Positions 1-7,235 of a stretch of 7,429 bases of DNA are shown here, piece after piece (within the stretch, counting starts at the first letter, position 1; every line of letters begins with the position of its first letter). Both the position numbers and the translations under genes were made by a program. Under the pieces are notes generated by a model that saw only the letters and a list, made by a program, of their open reading frames with translations, had not been told where the DNA came from and made no database searches. The stretch comes from PVC group bacterium (GTDB lineage Bacteria; Verrucomicrobiota; Kiritimatiellia; UBA8416; PXDI01), in NCBI GenBank assembly GCA_003565095.1, contig PXDI01000304.1, positions 1 through 7,429 of the forward strand, in the 5' to 3' direction.

Positions 1-1654
1 CCCAGCCGGTCTGCCAGACCGTGCGGCTGCTGCCGGGCCAGATGCGGAAGGGCAGGCAGACTATCACGGCATCATAGGGCAGAACACCGTCGAGACCGAA
101 GTCAGCGCCGTGTGCGGCTTCAAGTTCCGCCGCGGCCGGTTCCATGAAGCCGAAGCGCAACTGCGCATCTTGCGCCATGCGGGGAAAATATTTCCATTCG
201 CCGGAGTCCAGCAGTGCGCCCTCGCGGATTTCCCACAGGTCGAGCCTGACGGCAAAGGGCACACCGGGCGGGCCGACGAGGGTATTGCCGGCCCAGGAGG
301 CGCCGCCGGCCTGGTTGGCGCCGGACCATTGAAATGTGCTGACCTGTCCGTAATCGACATTGCCGGTCAGATTGGTTGCGACATCTTCGATCAGTCCGTT
401 GAGACATATGGCGGCGGGTTGCGGATTGTCAGGATCGAACAGCTTGCGCGCCCAGCGCAGAAAGCCGTCGGGGGGTTCTTCTTCCGGCAGCGGGTCTGCA
501 TCACCGCCTTCCATTGTTATGGGATCAGCGGCGTTTGAACCGGGCTCAGAGCCGGGGAGCGCATGCTGTGCGGCTGCGAAGAAATCGTCTTGCGCCTCTT
601 GCTGTGCAGTGGAGGCCTGTGTGTCAATGCCAGCAGCGCCGGTTGTATCAGAATGCGCAGCGCGGCGGGTTATATGCCGCCATTCAACCATAAGTTCGCT
701 GTCGCCGGAAGACGGCAGAATGGCCCATGCTCCGGTGACGGGATTATAGACCGCAAGATCGGCGCGGCCATCGCCGTCAAAATCGCCGCGCAACGGCACA
801 CTGTCCGGATGACCGAATTTAAAATCATCATACAATACCCCGTCTGTCAGCGATTTGACATTCCAGACAGCATTGCGCGGGTCAAATGCGGCAAGATCGG
901 CGCGGCCGTCGCCGTTATAGTCACCGGTCAAATAGTAATGACCGTTGCCGCCAGGTTTTTCGCCGTCGATAATGGATTGGCCGTCAATTGTACTTACATG
1001 CCAGCGTCCCGAGGCAGGATTGACCAGCGCAAGATCGGCGCGGCCGTCACCGTTGAAGTCGCCAGCCAGCGGTTCACCGCCGCCGATGCCCCGGTCAATT
1101 ATCACGCTTTCGCCGCTGCTGCTGAAAAGAATGTGCCACTGTTTATTTACGGGATCATAAACGGCCGGATCGGCAATACCGTCGCCATCATAGTCGGCGG
1201 GCGCCGGTATGGAGTTTTCCGGCCCGAACCGCAAATCATAATATATAACAGCGCCGCAGGTTTTCATGACGTACCAGCGGGCGCCGAGCGGATCGAACAC
1301 GGCCAGATCGCAACGACCGTCGCCGTCAAAATCCGCGGGCACCGGCAGCATGGCGGGCGCGCCCCATTGAACGCCGCTTAAAAGCTCTGTTCCGTCCGCC
1401 AGCAGAAGGTCCCAGCGGCCGGCGGTGTAGTCGTATAGCGCTATTTCGGCAGAGCCATCGCCGGTAAAATCACCGGGAAACGCTACAAATGTATGGGCGT
1501 CTTCCGCAGCAATATCCCCCTGGCCGGGCGCAGCGGAACGCCCGCGCCCCGGCGGATTGAGCAGCGTCAGCAACGCTGCTATAAAACTGAACCCGATTAC
1601 CGAAATGATGCTTTGCGCACCGGTTTTACTTAGTGCTTTACGTATTGCCGTCAA
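1..1654 (-). CDS. Secreted FG-GAP/VCBS beta-propeller protein, 3' end outside window
   Basis: The reading frame is open from a TTG at 1652-1654 to the left edge, giving 551 residues with no stop. Residues 1-35 form a signal peptide or anchor: a basic start (TAIRKALSK), then the hydrophobic run SIISVIGFSFIAALLTLL. Six calcium-loop motifs follow at residues 62, 108, 154, 199, 245 and 291 (DFTGDGSAE, DFDGDGRCD, DYDGDGIAD, DFNGDGRAD, DYNGDGRAD, DFDGDGRAD), spaced 46, 46, 45, 46 and 46. Most are followed by an aliphatic strand, a D/N-P turn and a conserved Trp, as in FG-GAP/VCBS propeller blades. Residues 328-395 are an Ala-rich, acidic, probably disordered linker. Residues 396-551 are a beta-rich segment I do not recognise, truncated by the window. 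The family usually serves as an extracellular binding or adhesion scaffold; no catalytic motif is seen. The TTG is the earliest possible start, because an in-frame TGA lies 12 codons upstream without another start codon between. It overlaps the HEAT gene stop, so coupled translation is likely. Confidence 0.88.
   Translation of the reverse strand, partial: MTAIRKALSKTGAQSIISVIGFSFIAALLTLLNPPGRGRSAAPGQGDIAAEDAHTFVAFPGDFTGDGSAEIALYDYTAGRWDLLLADGTELLSGVQWGAPAMLPVPADFDGDGRCDLAVFDPLGARWYVMKTCGAVIYYDLRFGPENSIPAPADYDGDGIADPAVYDPVNKQWHILFSSSGESVIIDRGIGGGEPLAGDFNGDGRADLALVNPASGRWHVSTIDGQSIIDGEKPGGNGHYYLTGDYNGDGRADLAAFDPRNAVWNVKSLTDGVLYDDFKFGHPDSVPLRGDFDGDGRADLAVYNPVTGAWAILPSSGDSELMVEWRHITRRAAHSDTTGAAGIDTQASTAQQEAQDDFFAAAQHALPGSEPGSNAADPITMEGGDADPLPEEEPPDGFLRWARKLFDPDNPQPAAICLNGLIEDVATNLTGNVDYGQVSTFQWSGANQAGGASWAGNTLVGPPGVPFAVRLDLWEIREGALLDSGEWKYFPRMAQDAQLRFGFMEPAAAELEAAHGADFGLDGVLPYDAVIVCLPFRIWPGSSRTVWQTGW
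753..1048 (-). repeat. 138-bp-period repeat units inside the FG-GAP gene
   Basis: The plus-strand 20-mer GCAAGATCGGCGCGGCCGTC is identical at 891-910 and 1029-1048, and present with one mismatch at 753-772. The copies are exactly 138 bp (46 codons) apart. They encode the GDGRADLA core of successive propeller blades. Identity at the DNA level, including synonymous positions, points to fairly recent duplication or gene conversion among these three blades, whereas the other three blades have diverged. Confidence 0.8.
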
Positions 1655-2796
1655 GTTCTCCCCCCTGTGCTTACGGCGTGAAGTTCATGTATTAAATTCG
1701 AATGCCGGTAAAAGGCTCTATCGAAAAACCCGTCGGCGGCAAAGGATTGTCGCCCTCCATGACAGAAAGCAGTCCGTATTCCGTATGTTTTGGAGGGCGG
1801 CAATCCTTTGCCGGCGGCGTTGGACTGCGGCGGCATGCGCAGGCGCTCGAGGGCGGCGGCGGCGGCGCGGCGTACGCGCGGACTTTCCGCTTCAAGTGCG
1901 GCCTCAATCGCCGGAATGCTTTCTGTGTCGTTCCATTCGGCGGCGGTATAGATTGCTGCAATGCAGACAGGCTCGTATTCGCTGCCGACAGCCGTGCGGA
2001 TGCGCGGCAGGTATTCACGCAAATCGAGTTCACGGATGCCGCGGATCGCCAGGTCGTGCAGATCATACATGTCATCGTCGGCCAGCCAGGCCTCTGCGGC
2101 GGCGCGTCCGGCAGGGTCGCCTTCACGCAAGAGCGCCAGCATTGCCTCGCGTTTGACGGCAGGCGCCGGATCGTTCAATGCGGAGTGCATTGTCTCACGC
2201 AGAAAAACCAGTTCATCGGCGGTTGCATGCGCGCCGTAGCGCCAGAGATGCTGCACGCAGAAACCTCTGAAGCGTTCACTGTCATCGGGATCGAGCGCGA
2301 TCTGCGCCAGAGCGGGCAGCAGGCGCTCATCGCCTTGACGCTGCAGCAGATTGGCGGTTTCATGACGCAGAGTATCATCTTCACCTGAATCAAGCAGCAC
2401 ATCGAGTAATGCGGATATATCCTCTTTAAAGGAAAGAACAACTGAATCGGCATTCAGGGAGATAACCGCAGACAGCCGCGCGTCCAGTCTATTGGTTGTA
2501 GAGACGATCGCTTCAACGCGCGGGTCTATGATAATGCGCTGATCCGGCGGAGGCATCGGCGGGCTATGTCTTTCATGCTTGCAATCCGGCGCATGGCATA
2601 CAGCGTCTTGCGCAGGAACCGCACGGTGTCCCGAAAAAGCAGGCGGCGTAGGTGCCGCTTCTTCCGGCCGGGCATGATGAACATCAATCACGCCGCTCTC
2701 GCCATATTGTTTATGCCGCACAGCAAAAAACGCCATTGGCAGCAGAAGTAGGCATAGACCAAGCATCAAGATGCATTTACGTTTCCAACTAGACAC
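1651..2796 (-). CDS. Membrane-anchored or secreted HEAT-repeat protein
   Basis: This gene encodes 381 residues from a GTG at 2794-2796. The start is set by AGGAGGAG ending 8 nt upstream and by the textbook N-terminus it creates: SSWKRK followed by the hydrophobic stretch CILMLGLCLLLLPMAFFAV (signal peptide or single anchor). An in-frame ATG at 2841 would add 15 residues but has no comparable ribosome binding site. Residues 35-90 are a Pro/His-rich linker with two Cys (67 and 72). Residues ~95-320 are helical, with HEAT-type repeats clearest at 142-190, 193-225, 270-300 and 305-320 (for example ESPRVRRAAAAALERL). HEAT solenoids bind proteins; no enzymatic motif is present. Residues 326-356 are encoded by a long imperfect palindrome and do not look like HEAT sequence, so the C-terminus may have been altered by repeat insertion. 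The TGA stop overlaps the start of the FG-GAP gene by two bases. The partner and exact role are unknown. Confidence 0.85.
   Translation of the reverse strand: MSSWKRKCILMLGLCLLLLPMAFFAVRHKQYGESGVIDVHHARPEEAAPTPPAFSGHRAVPAQDAVCHAPDCKHERHSPPMPPPDQRIIIDPRVEAIVSTTNRLDARLSAVISLNADSVVLSFKEDISALLDVLLDSGEDDTLRHETANLLQRQGDERLLPALAQIALDPDDSERFRGFCVQHLWRYGAHATADELVFLRETMHSALNDPAPAVKREAMLALLREGDPAGRAAAEAWLADDDMYDLHDLAIRGIRELDLREYLPRIRTAVGSEYEPVCIAAIYTAAEWNDTESIPAIEAALEAESPRVRRAAAAALERLRMPPQSNAAGKGLPPSKTYGIRTAFCHGGRQSFAADGFFDRAFYRHSNLIHELHAVSTGGRT
1658..1665 (-). promoter_or_regulatory. Ribosome binding site for the TTG-started FG-GAP gene
   Basis: On the minus strand GGGGGGAG precedes the TTG by 3 nt; the G-run gives a more usual spacing of about 5-8 nt. 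It lies inside the last codons of the HEAT gene. Together with the absence of any other in-frame start between the upstream stop and the signal peptide, it fixes the TTG as the start. Confidence 0.65.
1731..1819. repeat. Long imperfect palindrome in the 3' end of the HEAT gene
   Basis: Arms of 29 nt at 1731-1759 and 1791-1819 are reverse complements at 26 of 29 positions, separated by a 31-nt spacer. The core arm contains GGCAAAGGATTG and CGCCCTCCA. It covers codons 326-356 of the HEAT gene, just after the last recognisable HEAT helix. In sense, the arms encode GKGLPPSK and GGRQSFAADG. This looks like a dispersed palindromic repeat inserted into a gene end. No copy of it exists elsewhere in the window, so dispersal is not shown here. 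Confidence 0.75.
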
Positions 2797-2858
2797 GGAC
2801 TTAACTCCTCCTGCATAAGCGCCATCTGTACAACAACGCATTCGTCAGAAAAAGGCAT
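2766..2858 (-). CDS. Possible short upstream ORF overlapping the HEAT gene start
   Basis: A 30-codon frame starts at the ATG at 2856-2858, 5 nt after AAGGA, and ends at TGA 2766-2768, inside the HEAT gene but in another reading frame. A second ATG lies directly before it at 2861. The predicted peptide (MPFSDECVVVQM and onward) has no recognisable feature. It could be a translated leader that passes over the HEAT ribosome binding site, or simply chance. I lean towards chance. Confidence 0.15.
   Translation of the reverse strand: MPFSDECVVVQMALMQEELSPCLVGNVNAS
2805..2812 (-). promoter_or_regulatory. Strong Shine-Dalgarno deciding the GTG start of the HEAT gene
   Basis: The minus strand reads AGGAGGAG, 8 nt before the GTG at 2794-2796. 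It is nearly fully complementary to the anti-Shine-Dalgarno, and it lies inside the reading frame that the alternative ATG at 2841 would use. This argues for the shorter, 381-residue protein. Confidence 0.8.
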
Positions 2859-3015
2859 CATGTTCCTTCTTCTTTCGACATATGAGGGTTAAATTTACTA
2901 GCCACGAATCAACAATGCAACACATTATTTAGATGGAATTTTTCTCAATTATGCAAACCTCGACAGATATCTGGTTGTTGGGAATGAATAGGTGAGTTTG
3001 TGACTGTGAAACACC

Positions 3016-3155
3016 AATATCCAACCATCCTTCGTTAAAGCTTCCTACTACGCTCTGAGAGCTTCGAAGGACAAGACGCAGGGCGGGCACGGAATATCCA
3101 ACCAAGAATGAAATTCCCTTGAAAAATGGACTTTCCTTGCTGGTTATTGGATATT
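3016..3155. repeat. Cluster of direct and inverted repeats (AATATCCAACCA type)
   Basis: The 12-mer AATATCCAACCA occurs exactly at 3016-3027 and 3093-3104, 77 bp apart. A related inverted copy lies at 3136-3155 (minus-strand reading AATATCCAATAACCAGCAAG). It can pair with 3093-3106 as a 14-bp stem with two 3-nt bulges and a ~29-nt loop. The two direct copies bracket a separate hairpin at 3029-3070. This arrangement resembles an intergenic repeat module rather than random spacer DNA. Confidence 0.65.
3029..3070. repeat. Bulged hairpin between the two direct repeats
   Basis: CCTTCG (3029-3034) pairs with CGAAGG (3065-3070), and AAGCT (3038-3042) pairs with AGCTT (3060-3064). This gives an 11-bp stem with a TTA bulge on one side and a 17-nt loop. 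Neither strand has a T-run directly after it, so it is not a standard intrinsic terminator. It lies downstream of the GT117 gene and could still protect or process the 3' end of its transcript. Confidence 0.6.
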
Positions 3156-3230
3156 GAAATGGTTATCCAGTAAGAAACGAAAAAACCGGTCGTGCACCCT
3201 ATTGCTCTTGCCAGAAAAACTAATTACAGC

Positions 3231-6200
3231 CTATCGTCCCGGCAGCCCCGGCAGCCGCCGCGGCGGCTCCCGCGACGGCTCCGCCGGCATAAACGGATGT
3301 GCCGGAGCCGGACGCGGAGCGCGAATCTGTCCGCGCAATGGCTCAAACCGCTGATCCTGATTAATAATGTTTACCGCCTCCTGTCCGCCGAGCCTGATCG
3401 CCCTTTCAACCTGCGAAACCGCCGCATTGCTTTCCCCCATCCCCAAATGCAGAATTGCCACATCAAGCCATCCGCGCCAGTCATCCGGATTCTGTTCAAG
3501 ATAACGCTCCATCATTTGACGCACCTGATCAGGACGCTCCGCCTGTGCATACATCCGGGCTATCTCAAGATAAATGTTCGGGCTGGTCTCCCGTGGTATC
3601 ACGGCAACCAGCCGGTCGAGCGCCTGCACCATCTCCCGGTTGGCATTAGCCGCCTGGGCAAGCTGCGCAGCACGGAAAAGAAACTGCGGGGGTAAATCAG
3701 GCGTTTCAATGATGTTGCGAATGATCGACGCAACCAGATGCGTCTGACGGGCCTGTTGATAAAGCTCGGCCAGCTCCATCGCCCGGTTAACATCCATCTG
3801 GCCCGACTCACGCTGCGCTTCAAGAATACCAATGCGCTGCCATAATTTCTCAAATGCCTCCAGATGGCTGATAAAGTCAGGGACACGTAAATTACCCGGA
3901 TCAAGCCGGTTGAACTCCAGCATGACTTCACGCGCCTCGGTAAAACGGCGCTGCGGCATCAACACCTCCTGCACCAGCCTGAAATTGGCCTCGGGACTCA
4001 ATGGATAAAGCATCCTGGCCTCATTAAATGCCGCCTCAGCCTCGGCAAACATCCGCCGGTTGGCGTACAGGCCGCCAAGGGCACTGCGCAGTTTGGAAAA
4101 CGACTTGCGGGCAACAACATCACGCCGGAACCATCTGTTGCTGGTGAAACGGCGCGTATACCAGTCCCAGAAATCAAGATCATTGCGCGCGTTTTCAGCC
4201 GAAAGCGACGTGCGTTCACGGTTGATCTTCATTATCAGCCCATGCGGGGAAAGATACGGATACATCCATTGCAGCACATAACTTTCCTCAACATAGAAAG
4301 CATGGCGGTAATTATTGCGCTCAAAGATCATTTCGGTGAGAATACCATTGATCTCCATGACACCAAGCGCACCGCTCACCTGCACACGCCCGCCTTCAAT
4401 CCGCAGGTCCGCACTGCGCGGGCGCCGGCAGGATTGCACATCATCGACATAGCGATGAAAAGCATATGCGCTGTCATTCTGCGCCGGAATCCAGATCTCG
4501 TCACCGTAAAGATCACGCATCACCGCCATATAGGTGTTATCGGCCAGCGCATTCTGGGTGATCAGATAAACATCCGGGCGCACATGGGCTGAATAGATCA
4601 TATAAGTGGGAACAAACCGTCCCGGATCAGTGCCGCCAAAAAAGATCGCATGCGGCTCCATCTCAGGCGGAAACTCCGGGTTAGGCAGCGGTTCCTCATC
4701 CGGCGCCAACTCCCAACGCATAGCCTCAGAGCCGCGTAACTGGTATTTACCGAACTGCCAGCCGAAATCGCGGTCATGCTGCTCCGCACCGCCATAACGG
4801 TGCAGCAGTTCAGAATTATTTGCATTCTGCTCAAGCGGAACCAGCCACATGACGGCCGCCAGACACAAACCGACCCGGCACCATCCCGGCTTGTTGATAA
4901 AAGTATGTTCAAAAAACGACAGCACCAGCAAAATACCATAGCCGACCCACAGCGCGTAAAGTGCATGTGAAGAAATAAACTTAACCCGCTGGATAAACAT
5001 ATCCTGAATGTCGCCGGTGGGATTAGCCAGAATCATCAGCAATACACTCATGATAAGAAAACCGATCAAAGTGGCGATCACCCACTTCTGACTGCCGGTA
5101 TCAAGATTCATCCCGAAATCACGCTCACGGTCATACATCAGAATCAAAAACAATACTGCCGCAAGCCAAGGAACAACGGCAACGGCAACCAGCCCGCCGC
5201 TTTGCAGCATCACATCATAAACACTCAATTCGCCGAACACACCGCTGCGCAAGGGTTCGCTCACTTCCACCGCTTTGCGCAACAGCATCAATGAAAGCAT
5301 TGCGGCACCGCCCAAGCCGCCCAGCACACCAAGCCCGTGAGTGACACGCGCCGCAAGAGAATGCCCGCCCCCGCTCCGGTCAAGCGCCACCAGAAACCAT
5401 CCGCGCATCAGTGACAGCGTAATCAGCAGTCCGCCAACCAGCATCATCAGCAACACAAAAGCAATAGCCGCCTTGTAAAGCACCGGCGGAAAAACACCCG
5501 GCAAACCAACCCGCTCAAGCACCTCCTCAATCAACACAAATGACGTTGCAATAATGCAAAGCCAGATTGATGCCGATAAGGCGTTCAAACGTAATTTACC
5601 AAGTTTGATACGCCACGCAGTAAACGGCAGAAAACCGAATAATGCCACCGGCAACGTGAATTGCAGCCGCAAATCAGCCATATAGTCGCCAAGCTGCTGC
5701 AGGAACACCCCCGAAAAAACATCGGTCGGCTTGATTTTTTCATACTGCCCGCGGCTGATGGCATGCTTGAAGCCCTCCCATGTGCGCGGATACCCCCAGT
5801 TCATCGGCGGATTACGCAAATCAGAAACTATCGGCATATATACGTAAAACGCTGCACCGAGTTCTGCCATTAGTGCGGTAAATGCCACTTTTCCGCCACG
5901 CGGCAGCCAGATTACAGCAAACCCGAGATAGAGAAAGTTCAGCAGCAGATAAAACTGGAACCAGGGACTGGTCGGATGCACCAGACTGTCGAGCGCACCG
6001 CGGCGCAAAAGAAATGCCATGCTGAACTGAATTGAAAAGAACGCGATCGCCGGCAGATATCCTGACGGAATTGTTATGCACAACAGCACCAGCAAACCCA
6101 TGGCACCGATAAAGCCAACATTATATTTCATCCACGAAAACATCTCCGCCCCGGGCCTGGCGGGAATAATGACCGCCGGGCGGATATTCGTCAGGGTAAT

Positions 6201-7226
6201 CAGTAATGCAATCACCAGCACTCCCAGCAGCAACAACGGGATAAATGCAGGAATTTCCCTGACGGAATCTTCATTAATACCGAGCTTTTTCAAACCGGCC
6301 CGTATTAACGGCGGCCATTGCTCCGCAGCCACTTTGGCATACCAGGCAATTATGCTGCATAATACGATGCCTGCATTCAGCCCGATAATCACCATATAGT
6401 ATGTACTATCAAGTAAATGCTTCTCAGCCAGCCCCGGCTGCGGCAGCAGACTGGCAATATTTATCATTGCAATACTGACAACCAGCATTATCCCCACAAT
6501 CATAAAATCCCGAAAAAGCTCGGAATCCCGCAGATAGATGGCAAACAGCAGCGGCAGAATAGCCAGCAGCAAGACCTGATAGTTGGTCAGACCAAGCCCG
6601 AATACTAATGCGGTAATATAAAGCAGTTTATCATCGGGCCGCCGCATCCACATATATGTGAGAAGAAAAATCAGCATCAGGAAAAATGCATTCAGACTGT
6701 AAACCTCCACAATCACCGACTGCGACCACATCACCGGACTGAAGGCGAACAGCAAACTGGCGGAAACACCGCTCACCCAACAGATCCGGTTCTCTGTTGA
6801 TTCAGACAAGTCGGCGGAAATGAGGGATGACCGCTTTAACATGTCGTAGCCCGACCGTGATACCAGCATTGCGGTAATCCCGGCAGCCAATGCCCCGAAA
6901 ACCACTGAAACAAAGCCAACCGCCCAGGACGGATTGGGGTATCCGCGGAAAGTAACAAAGGAAAAAATCCGGGCAAAGATCCATGAAATAAAAGTCCACA
7001 AAGGGTATCCGGGCGGATGCGGCACACCAAGATGATCCGCGGCCACCACAAATTCGCCGCAATCCTCCATGGTAACAGTCGATGCCAATGTGTAAAAATA
7101 TACAGCAAAACTGACTAAGGTCGCTGTCCAGAAGGCCGACCAGTCAATCGGGCGGAAAAAGCCCTTCCCGACCGCATCAGTCGTTACATTCAAATCCTCT
7201 ACCTGATCCACAATCTCATCTGACAT
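3231..7226 (-). CDS. GT117/DUF2723 membrane glycosyltransferase with C-terminal TPRs
   Basis: This is a 1331-residue polytopic membrane protein. It starts with a ~30-residue cytoplasmic segment, then TM1 (~30-50). The first external loop carries the DUF2723 signature, acidic DCGE at 55-58 and HPPGYP at 70-75. Further family-like motifs are WSQSVIVEVY (167-176), NPPMNWGYPRTWEGF (472-486) with SRGQY (491-495), and, after about 20 hydrophobic stretches, the soluble motifs AIFFGGTDPGRF (860-871) and RPDVYLITQNAL (883-894). Helical TPR-like repeats fill ~1039-1286, followed by a Pro/Arg-rich tail. DUF2723 proteins are GT-C enzymes that use polyprenyl-phosphate sugars outside the membrane; eukaryotic TMEM260 (DUF2723 plus TPR) is a protein O-mannosyltransferase. 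Mannose as donor and protein as acceptor are therefore inferred, not seen. The start at 7226 is preferred over the in-frame ATG at 7298 because GGAG lies 9 nt upstream; the longer version would add 24 poorly conserved-looking residues. The acidic residues of the DCGE loop are the likely catalytic region. Confidence 0.9.
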   Translation of the reverse strand: MSDEIVDQVEDLNVTTDAVGKGFFRPIDWSAFWTATLVSFAVYFYTLASTVTMEDCGEFVVAADHLGVPHPPGYPLWTFISWIFARIFSFVTFRGYPNPSWAVGFVSVVFGALAAGITAMLVSRSGYDMLKRSSLISADLSESTENRICWVSGVSASLLFAFSPVMWSQSVIVEVYSLNAFFLMLIFLLTYMWMRRPDDKLLYITALVFGLGLTNYQVLLLAILPLLFAIYLRDSELFRDFMIVGIMLVVSIAMINIASLLPQPGLAEKHLLDSTYYMVIIGLNAGIVLCSIIAWYAKVAAEQWPPLIRAGLKKLGINEDSVREIPAFIPLLLLGVLVIALLITLTNIRPAVIIPARPGAEMFSWMKYNVGFIGAMGLLVLLCITIPSGYLPAIAFFSIQFSMAFLLRRGALDSLVHPTSPWFQFYLLLNFLYLGFAVIWLPRGGKVAFTALMAELGAAFYVYMPIVSDLRNPPMNWGYPRTWEGFKHAISRGQYEKIKPTDVFSGVFLQQLGDYMADLRLQFTLPVALFGFLPFTAWRIKLGKLRLNALSASIWLCIIATSFVLIEEVLERVGLPGVFPPVLYKAAIAFVLLMMLVGGLLITLSLMRGWFLVALDRSGGGHSLAARVTHGLGVLGGLGGAAMLSLMLLRKAVEVSEPLRSGVFGELSVYDVMLQSGGLVAVAVVPWLAAVLFLILMYDRERDFGMNLDTGSQKWVIATLIGFLIMSVLLMILANPTGDIQDMFIQRVKFISSHALYALWVGYGILLVLSFFEHTFINKPGWCRVGLCLAAVMWLVPLEQNANNSELLHRYGGAEQHDRDFGWQFGKYQLRGSEAMRWELAPDEEPLPNPEFPPEMEPHAIFFGGTDPGRFVPTYMIYSAHVRPDVYLITQNALADNTYMAVMRDLYGDEIWIPAQNDSAYAFHRYVDDVQSCRRPRSADLRIEGGRVQVSGALGVMEINGILTEMIFERNNYRHAFYVEESYVLQWMYPYLSPHGLIMKINRERTSLSAENARNDLDFWDWYTRRFTSNRWFRRDVVARKSFSKLRSALGGLYANRRMFAEAEAAFNEARMLYPLSPEANFRLVQEVLMPQRRFTEAREVMLEFNRLDPGNLRVPDFISHLEAFEKLWQRIGILEAQRESGQMDVNRAMELAELYQQARQTHLVASIIRNIIETPDLPPQFLFRAAQLAQAANANREMVQALDRLVAVIPRETSPNIYLEIARMYAQAERPDQVRQMMERYLEQNPDDWRGWLDVAILHLGMGESNAAVSQVERAIRLGGQEAVNIINQDQRFEPLRGQIRAPRPAPAHPFMPAEPSREPPRRLPGLPGR
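3253..3310. repeat. Palindromes within the last codons of the GT117 gene
   Basis: A perfect 16-bp palindrome, AGCCGCCGCGGCGGCT, spans 3253-3268. Next to it CGGCTCC (3276-3282) plus GGCA (3286-3289) pairs with TGCC plus GGAGCCG (3300-3310), an 11-bp stem with a 3-nt bulge and a 10-nt loop. These encode the Pro/Arg/Ala-rich tail of the glycosyltransferase (HPFMPAEPSREPPRRLPG). The tail is much more GC-rich than the rest of this gene. Confidence 0.65.
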
Positions 7227-7235
7227 GCACAAATA

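Larger units (their letters stand above)
2797..3230. other. Non-coding region between the GT117 and HEAT genes
   Basis: No credible gene lies in these 434 bases. The right part (3011-3170) is a repeat cluster, described separately. Next to the GT117 stop, a T-run (complement of 3179-3186) follows a short ACCGGT palindrome on the minus strand, too weak to call a terminator. The left part (about 2880-2990) is AT-rich and likely carries the promoter for the HEAT/FG-GAP pair. The best match I found is TTGCAT at 2915-2920 with TAAATT at 2892-2897, spacer 17, on the minus strand. This is only 3/6 and 4/6 to consensus. Confidence 0.6.

Noticed and set aside
753..1048. Regularly spaced identical 20-mers resembling a CRISPR array
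   Set aside because: The 138-bp period equals 46 codons and the 'spacers' are also homologous protein-coding sequence, so these are propeller-blade repeats.
563..1381. A 272-codon open frame on the plus strand
   Set aside because: It lies antisense to the FG-GAP repeats. Its length comes from the 138-bp repeat pattern and GC bias; the minus frame has a signal peptide and six Ca-loops, the plus frame has no recognisable domain.
1702..2388. A 228-codon open frame on the plus strand
   Set aside because: It is antisense to the HEAT gene, and its start lies in the palindrome region. No domain is visible and no plausible ribosome binding site was seen; the minus-strand gene explains the region.
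3029..3070. The hairpin as an integron attC site
   Set aside because: Flanking sequence lacks the paired RYYYAAC and GTTRRRY core sites in the right positions, and no cassette-like gene lies beside it.
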